The position numbers and the translations under genes were made by a program. 64,000 nt of DNA from Palsa-504 sp963744005 (GTDB lineage: Bacteria > Actinomycetota > Actinomycetes > Streptosporangiales > Streptosporangiaceae). Under the pieces are notes generated by a model that was given only the letters and a program-made list of their open reading frames with translations, did not search any database and was not told the origin of the DNA. Below are positions 36,131 through 44,786 of this stretch, in pieces (positions within the stretch are counted from its first letter, which is position 1; each line of letters opens with the position of its first letter). The stretch spans positions 124,001-188,000 of the forward strand of contig CAVURU010000003.1 in assembly GCA_963744005.1 (NCBI GenBank). The letters are read 5' to 3'.

Positions 36131-36274
36131 GTGATAGATGAGGCCGAGCTCCGCCGTATGAGCCTGGACGAACGCCGTCAGCTGGCCCGGCTCCTCGCCG
36201 AGCTCGACGGCCCGGCCGCGTGCCCGGACGGCCGCGTGCGGACCGGCCGCCGTGCCCGGACCGCCCGGCCCTGA
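36131..36274 (+). CDS. small 47-residue protein
   Basis: GTG start; MIDEAELRRMSLDERRQLAR is a well-formed charged helix, ending in an arginine-rich tail. It is divergent from lipB with a 105-base space and overlaps the next gene's GTG at 36252 by 23 bases, suggesting translational coupling. No known family; too short to judge beyond codon bias and context. Confidence 0.5.
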   Translation: MIDEAELRRMSLDERRQLARLLAELDGPAACPDGRVRTGRRARTARP

Positions 36275-36857
36275 ATACAGCCCGTACTTCGCCGATCCCC
36301 GGGTGCTTCGTCATCGCCGGCTCGCGCTGCTGGTCTCGGCGGCCTGCTGCGTGGGCCTGGCCGGCTGGATCGTGCTGCTGGCCGCCACCCTGCCGCGCCA
36401 CTTCGACGCCCACGACTGGCGCGCCGTCTGGGTCAACTTCGACGTCTTCCTGTTCGCCGCGTTCCTGGCCGTGGCGTGGGCCATCTGGCGGGAACGGCAG
36501 GTCCTGATCCTGCTGCTGGCCGGCCTCGGCACCATGCTGTGCTGCGACGCGTGGTTCGACGTCGGCACCTCGCTGGCCACCCCCGGCTGGTGGATCAGCC
36601 TGGTCACCGCGGTCTTCGCTGAGCTGCCGCTGGCCATCCTGGCCTTCATCGGGGCGCGCCGCCTGCTGCGGGCCACGGTCGACGCCAGCCTGCGCGTCAC
36701 CCCGCCCAGCCGGGTGCTGGAGATGATCCCGGCCGGCAGCCGCGGGCCGGCCGAGGACCTGATGTGCTCGCTGCGCCGCACCCCGCTGTCCGGAAACGGC
36801 CTGGACGAAGCCCTGCCGCGCGGCCGCGGCCGCCGGCCCGCCGAGCACAACGCCTGA
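36252..36857 (+). CDS. hypothetical membrane protein with four helices
   Basis: 201 residues. Helices by eye: LALLVSAACCVGLAGWIVLLA, FDVFLFAAFLAVAWAIW, LILLLAGLGTMLCCDAWFDV, and ISLVTAVFAELPLAILAFIGA; a cytoplasmic tail rich in arginine follows (SLRRTPLSGNGLDEALPRGRG). The DAWFDV in the third helix is a recognisable feature of an actinobacterial family of unknown function. GTG start, overlapping the upstream small gene. An ECF41-type promoter begins 27 bases after its stop, for the next operon. Confidence 0.75.
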   Translation: MPGPPGPEYSPYFADPRVLRHRRLALLVSAACCVGLAGWIVLLAATLPRHFDAHDWRAVWVNFDVFLFAAFLAVAWAIWRERQVLILLLAGLGTMLCCDAWFDVGTSLATPGWWISLVTAVFAELPLAILAFIGARRLLRATVDASLRVTPPSRVLEMIPAGSRGPAEDLMCSLRRTPLSGNGLDEALPRGRGRRPAEHNA

Positions 36858-36883
36858 CCCGCGGGGTAACTGTCACGCCTAGC

Positions 36884-36910
36884 TGTCACACTCCGGCCCG
36901 CGGCTGCGTC
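36884..36910 (+). promoter_or_regulatory. ECF41-type promoter (TGTCACA-N16-CGTC)
   Basis: TGTCACA at 36884-36890 and CGTC at 36907-36910 with exactly 16 bases between. This is the published consensus for promoters of ECF41 sigma factors, and the second gene of the operon it precedes is an ECF41 sigma factor. The epimerase ATG is 43 bases downstream. A partial second TGTCAC lies at 36871-36876. Confidence 0.85.
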
Positions 36911-36953
36911 CTAGAGGGCGAAACAGGGAAGGACGCATCCAAGAGGAGTCATC

Positions 36954-37913
36954 ATGCGAGTCTTCGTCGCCGGCGCCACCGGAGTGGTCGGCCAGCCGCT
37001 GGTCTCGGCCCTGATCGCGGCCGGGCACGAGGTCACCGGGACCACCCGCTCGCCGGCCAAGGCGGCCGGGCTGCACGACCTGGGCGCGACGCCGGTCATC
37101 GTGGACGGCCTGGACCGGCCCGCCGTGATCGACGCGGTCAAGACGGCCCAGCCGGCCGTGATCGTGCATCAGATGACCGCGCTGGTCGGGATGAGCAGCC
37201 TGCGCAACTTCGACAAGGTCTTCGCCGTCACCAACCAGCTGCGCACCAGCGGCACCGACAACCTGCTGGAGGCCGCCCGGCTGGCCGGCGTCCGCCGGTT
37301 CATCGCGCAGAGCTACATCGGCTGGAACAGCCCGCGGACTGGCCGCCAGGTCACGACGGAGGAAGACGCGCTCGACCCGGACCCGCTCCCGTCGACCCGG
37401 GACTCCATGGAGGCGATCAGGCACCTCGAGCAGGCCGTGCCGGCCGGGGTGCCCGAGGGCCTGGTGCTGCGCTACGGCCCGTTCTACGGCCACGGCGCGT
37501 CGGACTCGATGCTCGGCATGGCGGCCAAGGGGCAGCTGCCGGTCATCGGCCAGGGGACGGGGATCTTCTCGTTCTGCGAGGTCACCGACGCCGCCGCGGC
37601 GGCCGCGGCGGCCGTCACCCGCGGCGCGCCGGGCCTGTACAACGTGGTGGACGACGACCCGGCCCCGGTCAGCGAGTGGCTGCCTTACCTGTACCAGTGC
37701 CTGGACCGCAAGCCGCCCCGGCACGTCCCGGCCTGGCTGGGCCGGCTGCTGGCCGGCCCGGCCACCGTGGCCATGATGACCGAGGCCCGCGGTGCGGCGA
37801 ACGCGAAGGCCAAGCGCGAGCTCGGCTGGGCCCCCGGCTACCCCAGCTGGCGGGACGGCTTCCCGGCCTGGGTGCAGGCCTACCGAGCGGGGCAGGCCCG
37901 GCATGCCGCCTGA
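36954..37913 (+). CDS. NAD(P)-dependent epimerase/dehydratase family protein
   Basis: 319 residues, extended-SDR type. The dinucleotide-binding motif VFVAGATGVVGQPLVSAL opens the protein. VIVHQMTALVGMSS and RFIAQSYIGW follow; the usual Y-x-x-x-K pair is not obvious, which is common in atypical members. LRYGPFYG and the FCEVTDAAAAAAAAV region match NAD-dependent epimerases. AGAGGAG precedes the ATG. It heads the operon with the ECF41 sigma factor (stop and start overlap), and such epimerases are one of the three partner classes typical of ECF41 loci (carboxymuconolactone decarboxylase, oxidoreductase, epimerase). It is thus the likely regulatory target; substrate unknown. Confidence 0.9.
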   Translation: MRVFVAGATGVVGQPLVSALIAAGHEVTGTTRSPAKAAGLHDLGATPVIVDGLDRPAVIDAVKTAQPAVIVHQMTALVGMSSLRNFDKVFAVTNQLRTSGTDNLLEAARLAGVRRFIAQSYIGWNSPRTGRQVTTEEDALDPDPLPSTRDSMEAIRHLEQAVPAGVPEGLVLRYGPFYGHGASDSMLGMAAKGQLPVIGQGTGIFSFCEVTDAAAAAAAAVTRGAPGLYNVVDDDPAPVSEWLPYLYQCLDRKPPRHVPAWLGRLLAGPATVAMMTEARGAANAKAKRELGWAPGYPSWRDGFPAWVQAYRAGQARHAA

Positions 37914-38946
37914 GCCCCCGGGCGAGATGCTCACCGCGGCGGACTACGCCGAGTACCGGCCGCTGATGTTCTCGATCGCCTACCGGATGACCGGCAGCGT
38001 CGGCGATGCCGAGGACATCGTCCAGGACGCCTACGTGCGGCTGACCGGCGCGCTCCGCGACGGCACCCGCATCGAGACGCCCAAGGCCTACCTGGCCACC
38101 GTCACCACCCGGCTGGCCATCAGCTTCCTGCGCTCGGCCCGGGTCCGGCGGGAAGCCTACGTGGGCGCCTGGCTGCCCGAGCCGCTCATCGCGGCCGAGC
38201 AGGGCCTGTACGACGATCCCGCGGAGCACGCCGAGATGTCCGATTCCCTGTCGATGGCCTTCCTGGTCCTGCTGGAGGCCCTGTCGCCGACCGAGCGGGC
38301 CGTCTTCCTCCTGCACGAGGTCTTCGGCTACGACTTCGGCGAGATCGCCGAGATCACCGGCAAGTCCGAGGCGAACTGCCGCCAGATCGCCTCCCGGGCC
38401 CGGCGGCACATCGACGCGGGCAAGCCCCGGTTCGACGCCTCCCGCGAGCAGCGCGACGAGGTGGCCCGCCGCTTCTTCGCGGCGGTGGGCGGCGGGGACC
38501 TCGGCGCGCTGCTGACCCTGCTCGCCCCCGACGTCGTCACGATCGGCGACGGCGGCGGCAAGGGGCAGGCCGTCCGGGAGTCGCTGCACGGGCCCGAACG
38601 GGTCGCCCGGTTCATGCTGGGGCTGTCCCGCCGGGCCCAGAAGGAAGGCACGCGCACCGTCCCGTCCGTGGTCAACGGCCAGCCCGGCGCGGTGATCTAC
38701 GACGCCGAGGGCCGGGTGGTCAGCGTCTTCTCCCTCGACATCGCCGGCGGCCTGGTGCAGGCCGTCCGGTCGGTGGTCAACCCCGACAAGCTGCAGCACC
38801 TCGGCCCCACCTCCGACCTGTACCTGCGGCCCAACCGGGACTTACGCTGGCCGTCATGGCCACTGGCTTCACCGAGGACACCGCGACCGACGCGGTCGTC
38901 GACAGCTTCGCCCCCACCCCGGACCCGCGGCTGCGCGAGCTGCTGA
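37903..38946 (+). CDS. ECF41-group RNA polymerase sigma factor (SigJ-like)
   Basis: About 347 residues. Sigma region 2: YRPLMFSIAYRMTGSVGDAEDIVQDAYVRL; region 4: LEALSPTERAVFLLHEVFGYDFGEIAEITGKSEANCRQI. A C-terminal SnoaL-like domain holds the ECF41 hallmarks DGGGK (TIGDGGGKGQAVRE) and NPDKL (VVNPDKLQHL); in this group that extension regulates the sigma factor in place of a separate anti-sigma. It starts 11 bases before the end of the epimerase gene; ATG 37927 is an alternative. Beyond LQHLGPTSDL the last ~35 residues overlap the next gene in another frame and look non-conserved. The upstream TGTCACA-N16-CGTC promoter suggests autoregulation. Confidence 0.93.
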   Translation: MPPEPPGEMLTAADYAEYRPLMFSIAYRMTGSVGDAEDIVQDAYVRLTGALRDGTRIETPKAYLATVTTRLAISFLRSARVRREAYVGAWLPEPLIAAEQGLYDDPAEHAEMSDSLSMAFLVLLEALSPTERAVFLLHEVFGYDFGEIAEITGKSEANCRQIASRARRHIDAGKPRFDASREQRDEVARRFFAAVGGGDLGALLTLLAPDVVTIGDGGGKGQAVRESLHGPERVARFMLGLSRRAQKEGTRTVPSVVNGQPGAVIYDAEGRVVSVFSLDIAGGLVQAVRSVVNPDKLQHLGPTSDLYLRPNRDLRWPSWPLASPRTPRPTRSSTASPPPRTRGCASC

Positions 38947-39773
38947 GCAGCCTGGTCAGGCACCTGCACGCGTTCGTGCGGGAGGCCGAGCCGACGGTCG
39001 CGGAGTGGGACCGGGCCATCGAGTTCCTCACCGCCACCGGCCAGAAGAGCGACCGGGAACGGCAGGAGTTCATCCTGCTGTCCGACGTGCTGGGCGTCTC
39101 CATGCTGGTCGAGACGATCAATGACCGGAAGGCCGCGCAGGCGCGCCGGGGCGGCCCGGGGGAGGACCCGGCCCCCGGGACGGGCGCCACCACCGAGTCG
39201 ACGGTGCTGGGACCGTTCCACATGGTGCTGTCCCCGCGCCGGGCGCTGGGCGAGAGCATCGACCTGGTCGGCAACGGGCCGCTGGCGGTGCTCGAAGGCC
39301 AGGTCCGGTCGGCGGACGGCACGCCCCTGCCGGGCGCCCAGCTCGACGTCTGGCAGGCCAACGACCAGGGCTTCTATGACGTGCAGCAGCCCGAGCTCCA
39401 GCCCGTCGGGAACGGGCGCGGCCTGTTCACCGCCGGCCCGGGCGGCGCCTACTGGTTCCGCACCATCGTGCCGTCGGCCTACCCGGTCCCCACCGACGGG
39501 CCGGTCGGCGCGCTGCTGCAGGCGGCCAGGCGCCACCCGTACCGCCCGGCGCACATCCACTTCCTGGTCACCGCCCCCGGCCACCGGCCGCTGACCACGC
39601 ACCTGTTCGTGGCGGGCAGCCCGTACATCGAATCCGACGCGGTCTTCGCGGTGAAGGACAGCCTCATCACCGACTTCACCCTGATCGAGGACGCGGACCG
39701 GGCCGCCCGCTACGGCCTGACCGGCCCGTTCCGGCTGGCCCGGTTCGACGTGATCCTGCAGCCCGAGGGCTGA
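38856..39773 (+). CDS. intradiol ring-cleavage dioxygenase (catechol/hydroxyquinol 1,2-dioxygenase type)
   Basis: 305 residues with both parts of the family: an N-terminal helical dimerisation domain (PDPRLRELLSSLVRHLHAFVREAEPT, EWDRAIEFLTATGQ) and the C-terminal Fe(III) beta-sandwich. Iron ligands are visible: tyrosine in NDQGFYDVQ, tyrosine in VPSAYPVPTDG, and two histidines in YRPAHIHFLV. STVLGPFHM is the characteristic entry. It opens the aromatic ring of a catechol or hydroxyquinol between the hydroxyls. No other aromatic-degradation gene lies nearby. It overlaps the tail of the sigma gene by 91 bases and may be part of that operon. Confidence 0.94.
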   Translation: MATGFTEDTATDAVVDSFAPTPDPRLRELLSSLVRHLHAFVREAEPTVAEWDRAIEFLTATGQKSDRERQEFILLSDVLGVSMLVETINDRKAAQARRGGPGEDPAPGTGATTESTVLGPFHMVLSPRRALGESIDLVGNGPLAVLEGQVRSADGTPLPGAQLDVWQANDQGFYDVQQPELQPVGNGRGLFTAGPGGAYWFRTIVPSAYPVPTDGPVGALLQAARRHPYRPAHIHFLVTAPGHRPLTTHLFVAGSPYIESDAVFAVKDSLITDFTLIEDADRAARYGLTGPFRLARFDVILQPEG

Positions 39774-39831
39774 CCGTCAGCCGCCTGCTCGTTCGATGTT
39801 CAAGGCCGATCAATATGGGTAGGTCGAAATC

Positions 39832-40026
39832 ATGAGCGAAAACAGCGAAGCGATCAAGGATCCGGAAGACTGGAAGACCGGCGGCGAGCCGGAGACCGCG
39901 GCCCAGCGGTCCTACCTGGAGACCCTGTCCCGCGAGGCGGGCCAGGAGCCGCCGGAGCGGCTGACCAAGGCGGACGCCGCCCGGCGCATCGAGGAGCTGC
40001 AGGAGGTCACCGGCCGCGGCCAGTGA
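39832..40026 (+). CDS. DUF3072 domain protein
   Basis: 64 residues. The whole protein is one DUF3072 domain: DPEDWKTGGEPETAAQRSYLETLSREAG followed by LTKADAARRIEELQ, the segment resembling SAP/topoisomerase-associated helical motifs. Common in actinobacteria; function unknown, probably nucleic-acid or protein binding. ATG start. It converges on the EamA transporter gene and overlaps it by 20 bases. Confidence 0.9.
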   Translation: MSENSEAIKDPEDWKTGGEPETAAQRSYLETLSREAGQEPPERLTKADAARRIEELQEVTGRGQ

Positions 40027-41128
40027 GGTGACCCGGTGCGGCCAGCGCCTCGGCGGCCAGCGCCTCGGCGGAAAGGGACTCCGCGGCCAGGGCTTCTGCC
40101 GTCAGGGCTTCTGCCGTCAGGGTCCCTGCGGCTGAGGCCTCCGAGGCCCTGACCTCCGCGGCCGGCGTCCCGGCGGTCAGGGCCTCGGCCGCCGCCCCAA
40201 CCCCCGTCGCCCCAGCGGCCGGCGCCCCTGCAGCCGGCCGGTGGCGCGCGGCGCCCTGGCTCACGGCCAGCCCGTTGGCCGCGACGATGGCCGCGATGGC
40301 CAGCCAGTCCGCGACGGCCAGTGACTGGCCCAGGATGATCAGGCCGGTGAGCGCCGCGAAGGCTGGGTTGACACTCATGAAGGCGCCGAAGAACCTGGCT
40401 GGCACCCGCCGCAGCGCGCGCAGGTCGGCCACCATCGGAACGGCTGAGCACATGACCCCGGCCACCGCCGCGCGGCCTGTCGCGGCCAGGGTCACCGGAT
40501 GGGTGGCCAGCACCCAGATACCGGCCGGGATGTACGCCACGGCCGACAGCCCGGCCGCGGCGGCCGGCCCCTGGGCGCCGGGTATCCGGGCGCCCACCAC
40601 CCGGTTGACCAGGATGTACCCGGCCCAGCAGCACGCGGCCAGCAGGGCCAGGCCGATGCCCGTGTAATCGGCGCTCGGCTGCGGCCGGGCCAGCACGATG
40701 GCTCCGGCCCCGGCCATCAGCGCGCAGCCCAGGTCCAGGAGCCGGCGCGAGGCCAGCAGCGCCACCGACAGCGGGCCGAGGAACTCCAGCGTCACCGCCA
40801 GGCCGAGGCCGATCCGGTCGATGGCCAGGTAGAGCGACAGGTTCATGATGGCGAAGATCAGCGCCAGCGCCAGGACGGGCCGCCACTGCCGGGCGGTGAA
40901 CGCGCCGAGCCGCGGCCGCTGCAGGCTCAGCAGCACGATGGCCGCCACCCACTGGCGGACCGCCACCACGCCGAGCGGCCCGAGCTCGGGGAAGGCCAGC
41001 GCCGCGGTCGCCGCGCCGAGCTGGTTGGACGCGGCACTGCCGGTCATCAGCGCGATGCCGGCCAGCTGGTCGCGCTGTCCCCGGGAGGACGCGGCCGGAA
41101 GGTCCGGCCCGGGCGCGGAGGTGGTCAT
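40007..41128 (-). CDS. EamA (DMT) family transporter with repetitive C-terminal tail
   Basis: 373 residues. Ten membrane helices in two EamA repeats, e.g. LAGIALMTGSAASNQLGAATAAL, VLALALIFAIMNLSLYLAI, LGLAVTLEFLGPLSVALLAS, IGLALLAACCWAGYILVNRV, FGAFMSVNPAFAALTGLII; closest to RhtA-type threonine/homoserine exporters. After residue ~285 comes a ~80-residue tail of A-E-A-L/S-type repeats (TAEALTAEALAAESLSAEAL), coded by imperfect 15-base repeats, which is unusual. ATG 41126-41128 is chosen over the ATG at 41152. Divergent from a LysR gene 68 bases away, a typical regulator-transporter pair. Confidence 0.9.
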   Translation of the reverse strand: MTTSAPGPDLPAASSRGQRDQLAGIALMTGSAASNQLGAATAALAFPELGPLGVVAVRQWVAAIVLLSLQRPRLGAFTARQWRPVLALALIFAIMNLSLYLAIDRIGLGLAVTLEFLGPLSVALLASRRLLDLGCALMAGAGAIVLARPQPSADYTGIGLALLAACCWAGYILVNRVVGARIPGAQGPAAAAGLSAVAYIPAGIWVLATHPVTLAATGRAAVAGVMCSAVPMVADLRALRRVPARFFGAFMSVNPAFAALTGLIILGQSLAVADWLAIAAIVAANGLAVSQGAARHRPAAGAPAAGATGVGAAAEALTAGTPAAEVRASEASAAGTLTAEALTAEALAAESLSAEALAAEALAAPGHLTGRGR

Positions 41129-41196
41129 GACAGCAGCATCGCCCAGGGCCATTGATACGTAAAATGCATGAATCGCGGTACCTATACGCTGGACTC

Positions 41197-42141
41197 ATGG
41201 ATCTGGAACTTCGGCACCTGCGCTGCCTGGTGGCCATCGTCGACGCGGGCACGTTCACCGACGCCGCCATCGAGCTCGGCCTCTCGCAGGCCGCGGTGTC
41301 CCGCAACCTGATGGCCCTGGAGCAGGTCCTGGGCGTCCGGCTGCTGCACCGGACCAGCCGGACCCTCACCCCGACCACGGCCGGCGTGCACGCCCTGGCC
41401 CAGGCCCGGCAGGTCCTCGCCGCCGCCGACAACCTGGTCGCCGAGGCGACGACCGGCCACACCAGGCTCCGCATCGGCCACGCGTGGTCGGCCATGGGCC
41501 GGCACACCCGGGAGTTCCAGCGCCGCTGGGCCGTCCGCTACCCGGAGGTCGAGCTCGACCTGATCCGCACCAACTCACCCACCGGCGGCCTGGCCGAAGG
41601 GCTGTGCGACCTGGCCGTGCTGCGCACCGGCGCGGACGCCCGGCGCTACGCCAGCGCGGTGGTGGGCTACGAGCGGCGCTACTGCGCCCTGGCCGCTGAC
41701 GATCCGTGGGCCCGGCGCCGCTCGCTCACGCTGGCCGAGATACCGGAGCGCACCGTGCTCATCGACCGCCGCACCGGGACCACCATGCCCGACCTGTGGC
41801 CGGGGGACCGGCGCCCGGCGCTCCGGGATACCCGGGACATCGATGACTGGCTCGCGGCCATCGCGGCCGGGGCCGGCGTCGGCATCACTCCCGAGGCCAC
41901 CACCGCTCAGTACCGGCGTGACGGCATCGTCTTCCGGCCGCTGCGGGACGCCCCGCCCATCACCGTCCAGATGATCTGGCGCCGCCAGGACCCGCATCCC
42001 TCCACCCATGCCGCGGTCGCGCTGCTCAGCGAGCTGTACGGGCGCCGTACCGCCGGGACCGGTCAGGCCCGGGCGGGGGACCGGTCGGCGCCCAGTTCGG
42101 CGGCCAGCGCGCCGGGCAGAGCCGGGAAACCGAACCGGTAG
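41197..42141 (+). CDS. LysR-family transcriptional regulator
   Basis: 314 residues. N-terminal winged helix: MDLELRHLRCLVAIVDAGTFTDAAIELGLSQAAVSRNLMALEQVLGVRLLHR, the standard LysR pattern, then the two-lobed effector-binding domain (LRIGHAWSAMGRHTREFQRRW, GAGVGITPEATTAQY). It likely controls the divergent EamA exporter; the 68-base intergenic space should contain its T-N11-A site, though none was singled out. ATG 41197 is chosen because the fold begins there. The last ~25 residues run antisense into the end of the convergent TIGR01777 gene. Confidence 0.93.
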   Translation: MDLELRHLRCLVAIVDAGTFTDAAIELGLSQAAVSRNLMALEQVLGVRLLHRTSRTLTPTTAGVHALAQARQVLAAADNLVAEATTGHTRLRIGHAWSAMGRHTREFQRRWAVRYPEVELDLIRTNSPTGGLAEGLCDLAVLRTGADARRYASAVVGYERRYCALAADDPWARRRSLTLAEIPERTVLIDRRTGTTMPDLWPGDRRPALRDTRDIDDWLAAIAAGAGVGITPEATTAQYRRDGIVFRPLRDAPPITVQMIWRRQDPHPSTHAAVALLSELYGRRTAGTGQARAGDRSAPSSAASAPGRAGKPNR

Positions 42142-43016
42142 CCCGCGGCGCTCAGCCGGGCCGGGATCGCCCGGACGCTGGTCAGGAGCTCGACCGACGC
42201 CTCGCCCACCCCGGCCCGCAGCAGCGGCCCCGGGAGCCGGGCCCAGGACAGGTCCCGGCGGCCCCCGGGGCACACGGCGGCGTTGAGCGCGGCGGTGAAC
42301 TCCGCGTTGGTGACCGGCGCCGGAGCGGTCAGGTTGACCGGGCCGCTGACGTCCTGGCGGTCCAGCAGGAACCGGAGCGCGCCGATTTCGTCGGCGAGCG
42401 AGATCCAGCTCATGACCTGGGTGCCCGAGCCGAACCGCGGGCACGCGCCCAGCCGGGCCGCGGGAAGCAGCTTGGCCAGCACGCCGCCCGCCTCGGCCAG
42501 GACCAGGCCGCTGCGCGGCTGGACGACCCGGATGCCCGCCTGCGCGGCCGGGCCGGCGGCTGCCTCCCAGTCCCGGACCAGCCGGGCCAGGAACGACTCC
42601 CCGGCCGGGGCGCTCTCGTCCACCTCCCGGCCGCCGGTGTCGCCGTACCAGCCGATGGCCGAGGCCGACACCAGCACCGCGGGCGGCGCGGCCAGCCGGG
42701 CCAGCGCGCTGGCCAGGGCCTGGGTGCCGAGCACCCGGCTGGCCCGGACCTCGGCCTTATAACGGGTCGTCCAGCGCTGGCTGGCCACCCCGGCTCCGGC
42801 CAGGTGCACGCACGCGTCGATGCCTTCCAGCGGCGAGGGCTCCGGCGAGCTGGCCGGGGCCAGCCCCCCGTCGACCGCCCTGGGATCCCAGCGCACCTCG
42901 TCGTCGGACCGCGACGGCCGGCGGACGAGCCGGATGACCTGGTGGCCGTCGCAGCGCAGGCTGGCCACCAGGGCGGTACCGATCAGGCCGGACGAGCCGG
43001 TGACGGCGACTTTCAT
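42063..43016 (-). CDS. TIGR01777-family NAD(P)-binding epimerase-like protein
   Basis: 317 residues. Starts KVAVTGSSGLIGTALVASL (Rossmann G-x-x-G-x-x-G), with CVHLAGAGVASQRWTTRYKAEVRASRVLGT, VSASAIGWYGDTGG and PRFGSGTQVMSWISLADEIGAL, the block diagnostic of TIGR01777/YfcH/SulA-like proteins. Biochemical role unproven. In many actinobacteria it lies beside the lipB-lipA and E2 genes, as here. It begins 10 bases after the E2 stop, so it is probably in the same operon. Confidence 0.93.
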   Translation of the reverse strand: MKVAVTGSSGLIGTALVASLRCDGHQVIRLVRRPSRSDDEVRWDPRAVDGGLAPASSPEPSPLEGIDACVHLAGAGVASQRWTTRYKAEVRASRVLGTQALASALARLAAPPAVLVSASAIGWYGDTGGREVDESAPAGESFLARLVRDWEAAAGPAAQAGIRVVQPRSGLVLAEAGGVLAKLLPAARLGACPRFGSGTQVMSWISLADEIGALRFLLDRQDVSGPVNLTAPAPVTNAEFTAALNAAVCPGGRRDLSWARLPGPLLRAGVGEASVELLTSVRAIPARLSAAGYRFGFPALPGALAAELGADRSPARA

Positions 43017-43026
43017 CCAGGCGCTG

Positions 43027-44754
43027 TTACAGCCCGAGCTCGGTCTCGAAGGCCCCTTCTTCCAGGCGAGCCTTGACCGTGGTCAGGAACCGGGCCGCAT
43101 CCGCCCCGTCGACCAGGCGGTGGTCGTAGGTCAGCGCCAGGTAGACCATGGAGCGCACCGCGATCACCTCGCCGAGCGCGGGATCCTCGACCACCACCGG
43201 GCGCGGGACCACGGTGCCGGTGCCGAGGATGCCGACCTGCGGCTGATTGATGATCGGGGTGTCGAACAACGCGCCGCGGCTGCCCGTGTTGGTCAGCGTG
43301 AACGTGCCGCCCGACAGCTCGTCCGGGCCGATCTGCGCGGACCGGGTGCGCTGCGCGATCTCCCCGATCTTGCGGGCCAGGCCGCCGATGTTCAGGTCGC
43401 CGGCGTTGTGGATGACTGGCACCATCAGGCCGCGCTCGGTGTCGACCGCGATCCCGAGGTGCTCCGCGTCATGGTAGATGACCTGGTCGCCGTCGATCAC
43501 GGCGTTGAGCTTCGGGTGCATCTTCAGGGCCTCGACGGCGGCCAGCGCGAAGAACGGCAGGAAGGTCAGCTTCACGCCCTCGCGCGCTTCGAAATCGGCC
43601 TTGGCCCGGTCGCGCAGCCGCGCGATGGCCGTCACGTCAGCCTCGACCACGGTGGTGAGCTGCGCCGATACCCGGAGCGACTCGAGCATCCGCTGCGCGA
43701 TGACCTGGCGGGGCCGGGACATCCGCTGGGTCGTGCCGCGTAGCGAGGACGGCACCACGGCCGGCCGCGCGGTCGGCGTGGCACTGGGCTGGCCGGCCGG
43801 AACCGGGGTGCCCGCCGCGGGCTGGCTCGCGGCGGGCTGGCTCACGGCGGGCGCCGGGGCCTGCTGCGGAGCCCGGGACGCGGCCTGCGAGCGGGCCGCC
43901 TCGATGACGTCCTGCTTGCGGATCCGGCCGCCGACGCCGGTCCCGTTGACGCTCTCCAGGTCCACGCCGTGCTCGGTGGCCAGCTTGCGGACCAGCGGGG
44001 TGACGTAGGGTGCCTCGCCGACGCCCGGCAGCGGCGTCGGCGGCGGGTAGGCCTCCTGGTCGGCGGGCGCCTCCTCGGCGGCGCGGGCCGGGGGAGCCTG
44101 CTGCGCGGCGGGCTGCGGCTGCTGTTCGGCCGGCGTCGCGTAAGGCTGTGACTGGGCCGCGGGCTGGGCGTAGGACGGCTGCTGCTGCTGCTGCCCGTAG
44201 GCCGGGGGCTGCTCGTATGACGGCGGCTGCCCGTAGGCGGGCGGCGGCGCGTAGCCCGGGGTTGGCGCGACGGCCGGCGGCTGCGGCGGCGCGGCCGGCG
44301 CGGGGGGAGCGTAACCGGGCTGCGCCCCGCCGTTGGCGCTGGCCAGCGCGGGCTCGGGCTCGGGCTGCGATGCCGGGGCGGGCGGGGCCTGCTCCGGCTG
44401 GGCCTGCGGGGCGGGCGGGGCCTGCTCGGCCTGGGCCTGCGGGGCGGCCTCCTGCGGCGCCGGGGCGTCGTCGGCGGCGGGCGGGCTGGACGGCGCGGCG
44501 GCGGCGTCGCTGCTCTCGCTGTCCTCGATGACGGCGAGCTGGGCGCCCACGGCGACCGTCTCGTCCTCGTCGACGGCGATGGAGCGCAGGATCCCGGACG
44601 CGGGTGAGGGGATCTCGGTGTCCACCTTGTCGGTGGACACCTCCAGGAGGGGCTCGTCCACCTCCACGCGCTCGCCTTCCTTCTTCAGCCAGCGCGTGAC
44701 AGTGCCCTCCGTGACGCTCTCACCGAGCTGCGGCATGGATACCGAGACGGACAT
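43027..44754 (-). CDS. sucB: 2-oxoacid dehydrogenase E2 (dihydrolipoamide acyltransferase, SucB-type)
   Basis: 575 residues. Order: one lipoyl domain (VSVSMPQLGESVTEGTVTRWLKK, lipoylated lysine in EVSTDKVDTEI), a ~140-residue Ala/Pro/Gln/Tyr linker, an E3/E1-binding domain (YVTPLVRKLATEHGVDLESV, TGVGGRIRKQDVIEA), and the catalytic acyltransferase core ending in YDHRLVDGADAARF, where the H and D are catalytic. It passes the succinyl or acetyl group from E1 to CoA. Only one lipoyl domain is present, whereas several actinobacterial homologues have two. AGGAG stands eight bases before the ATG. LipA/LipB supply its cofactor, Lpd re-oxidises it. Confidence 0.96.
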   Translation of the reverse strand: MSVSVSMPQLGESVTEGTVTRWLKKEGERVEVDEPLLEVSTDKVDTEIPSPASGILRSIAVDEDETVAVGAQLAVIEDSESSDAAAAPSSPPAADDAPAPQEAAPQAQAEQAPPAPQAQPEQAPPAPASQPEPEPALASANGGAQPGYAPPAPAAPPQPPAVAPTPGYAPPPAYGQPPSYEQPPAYGQQQQQPSYAQPAAQSQPYATPAEQQPQPAAQQAPPARAAEEAPADQEAYPPPTPLPGVGEAPYVTPLVRKLATEHGVDLESVNGTGVGGRIRKQDVIEAARSQAASRAPQQAPAPAVSQPAASQPAAGTPVPAGQPSATPTARPAVVPSSLRGTTQRMSRPRQVIAQRMLESLRVSAQLTTVVEADVTAIARLRDRAKADFEAREGVKLTFLPFFALAAVEALKMHPKLNAVIDGDQVIYHDAEHLGIAVDTERGLMVPVIHNAGDLNIGGLARKIGEIAQRTRSAQIGPDELSGGTFTLTNTGSRGALFDTPIINQPQVGILGTGTVVPRPVVVEDPALGEVIAVRSMVYLALTYDHRLVDGADAARFLTTVKARLEEGAFETELGL

Positions 44755-44786
44755 TGTCGTGACTCCTAGATGGCTTGAGCGGGACT

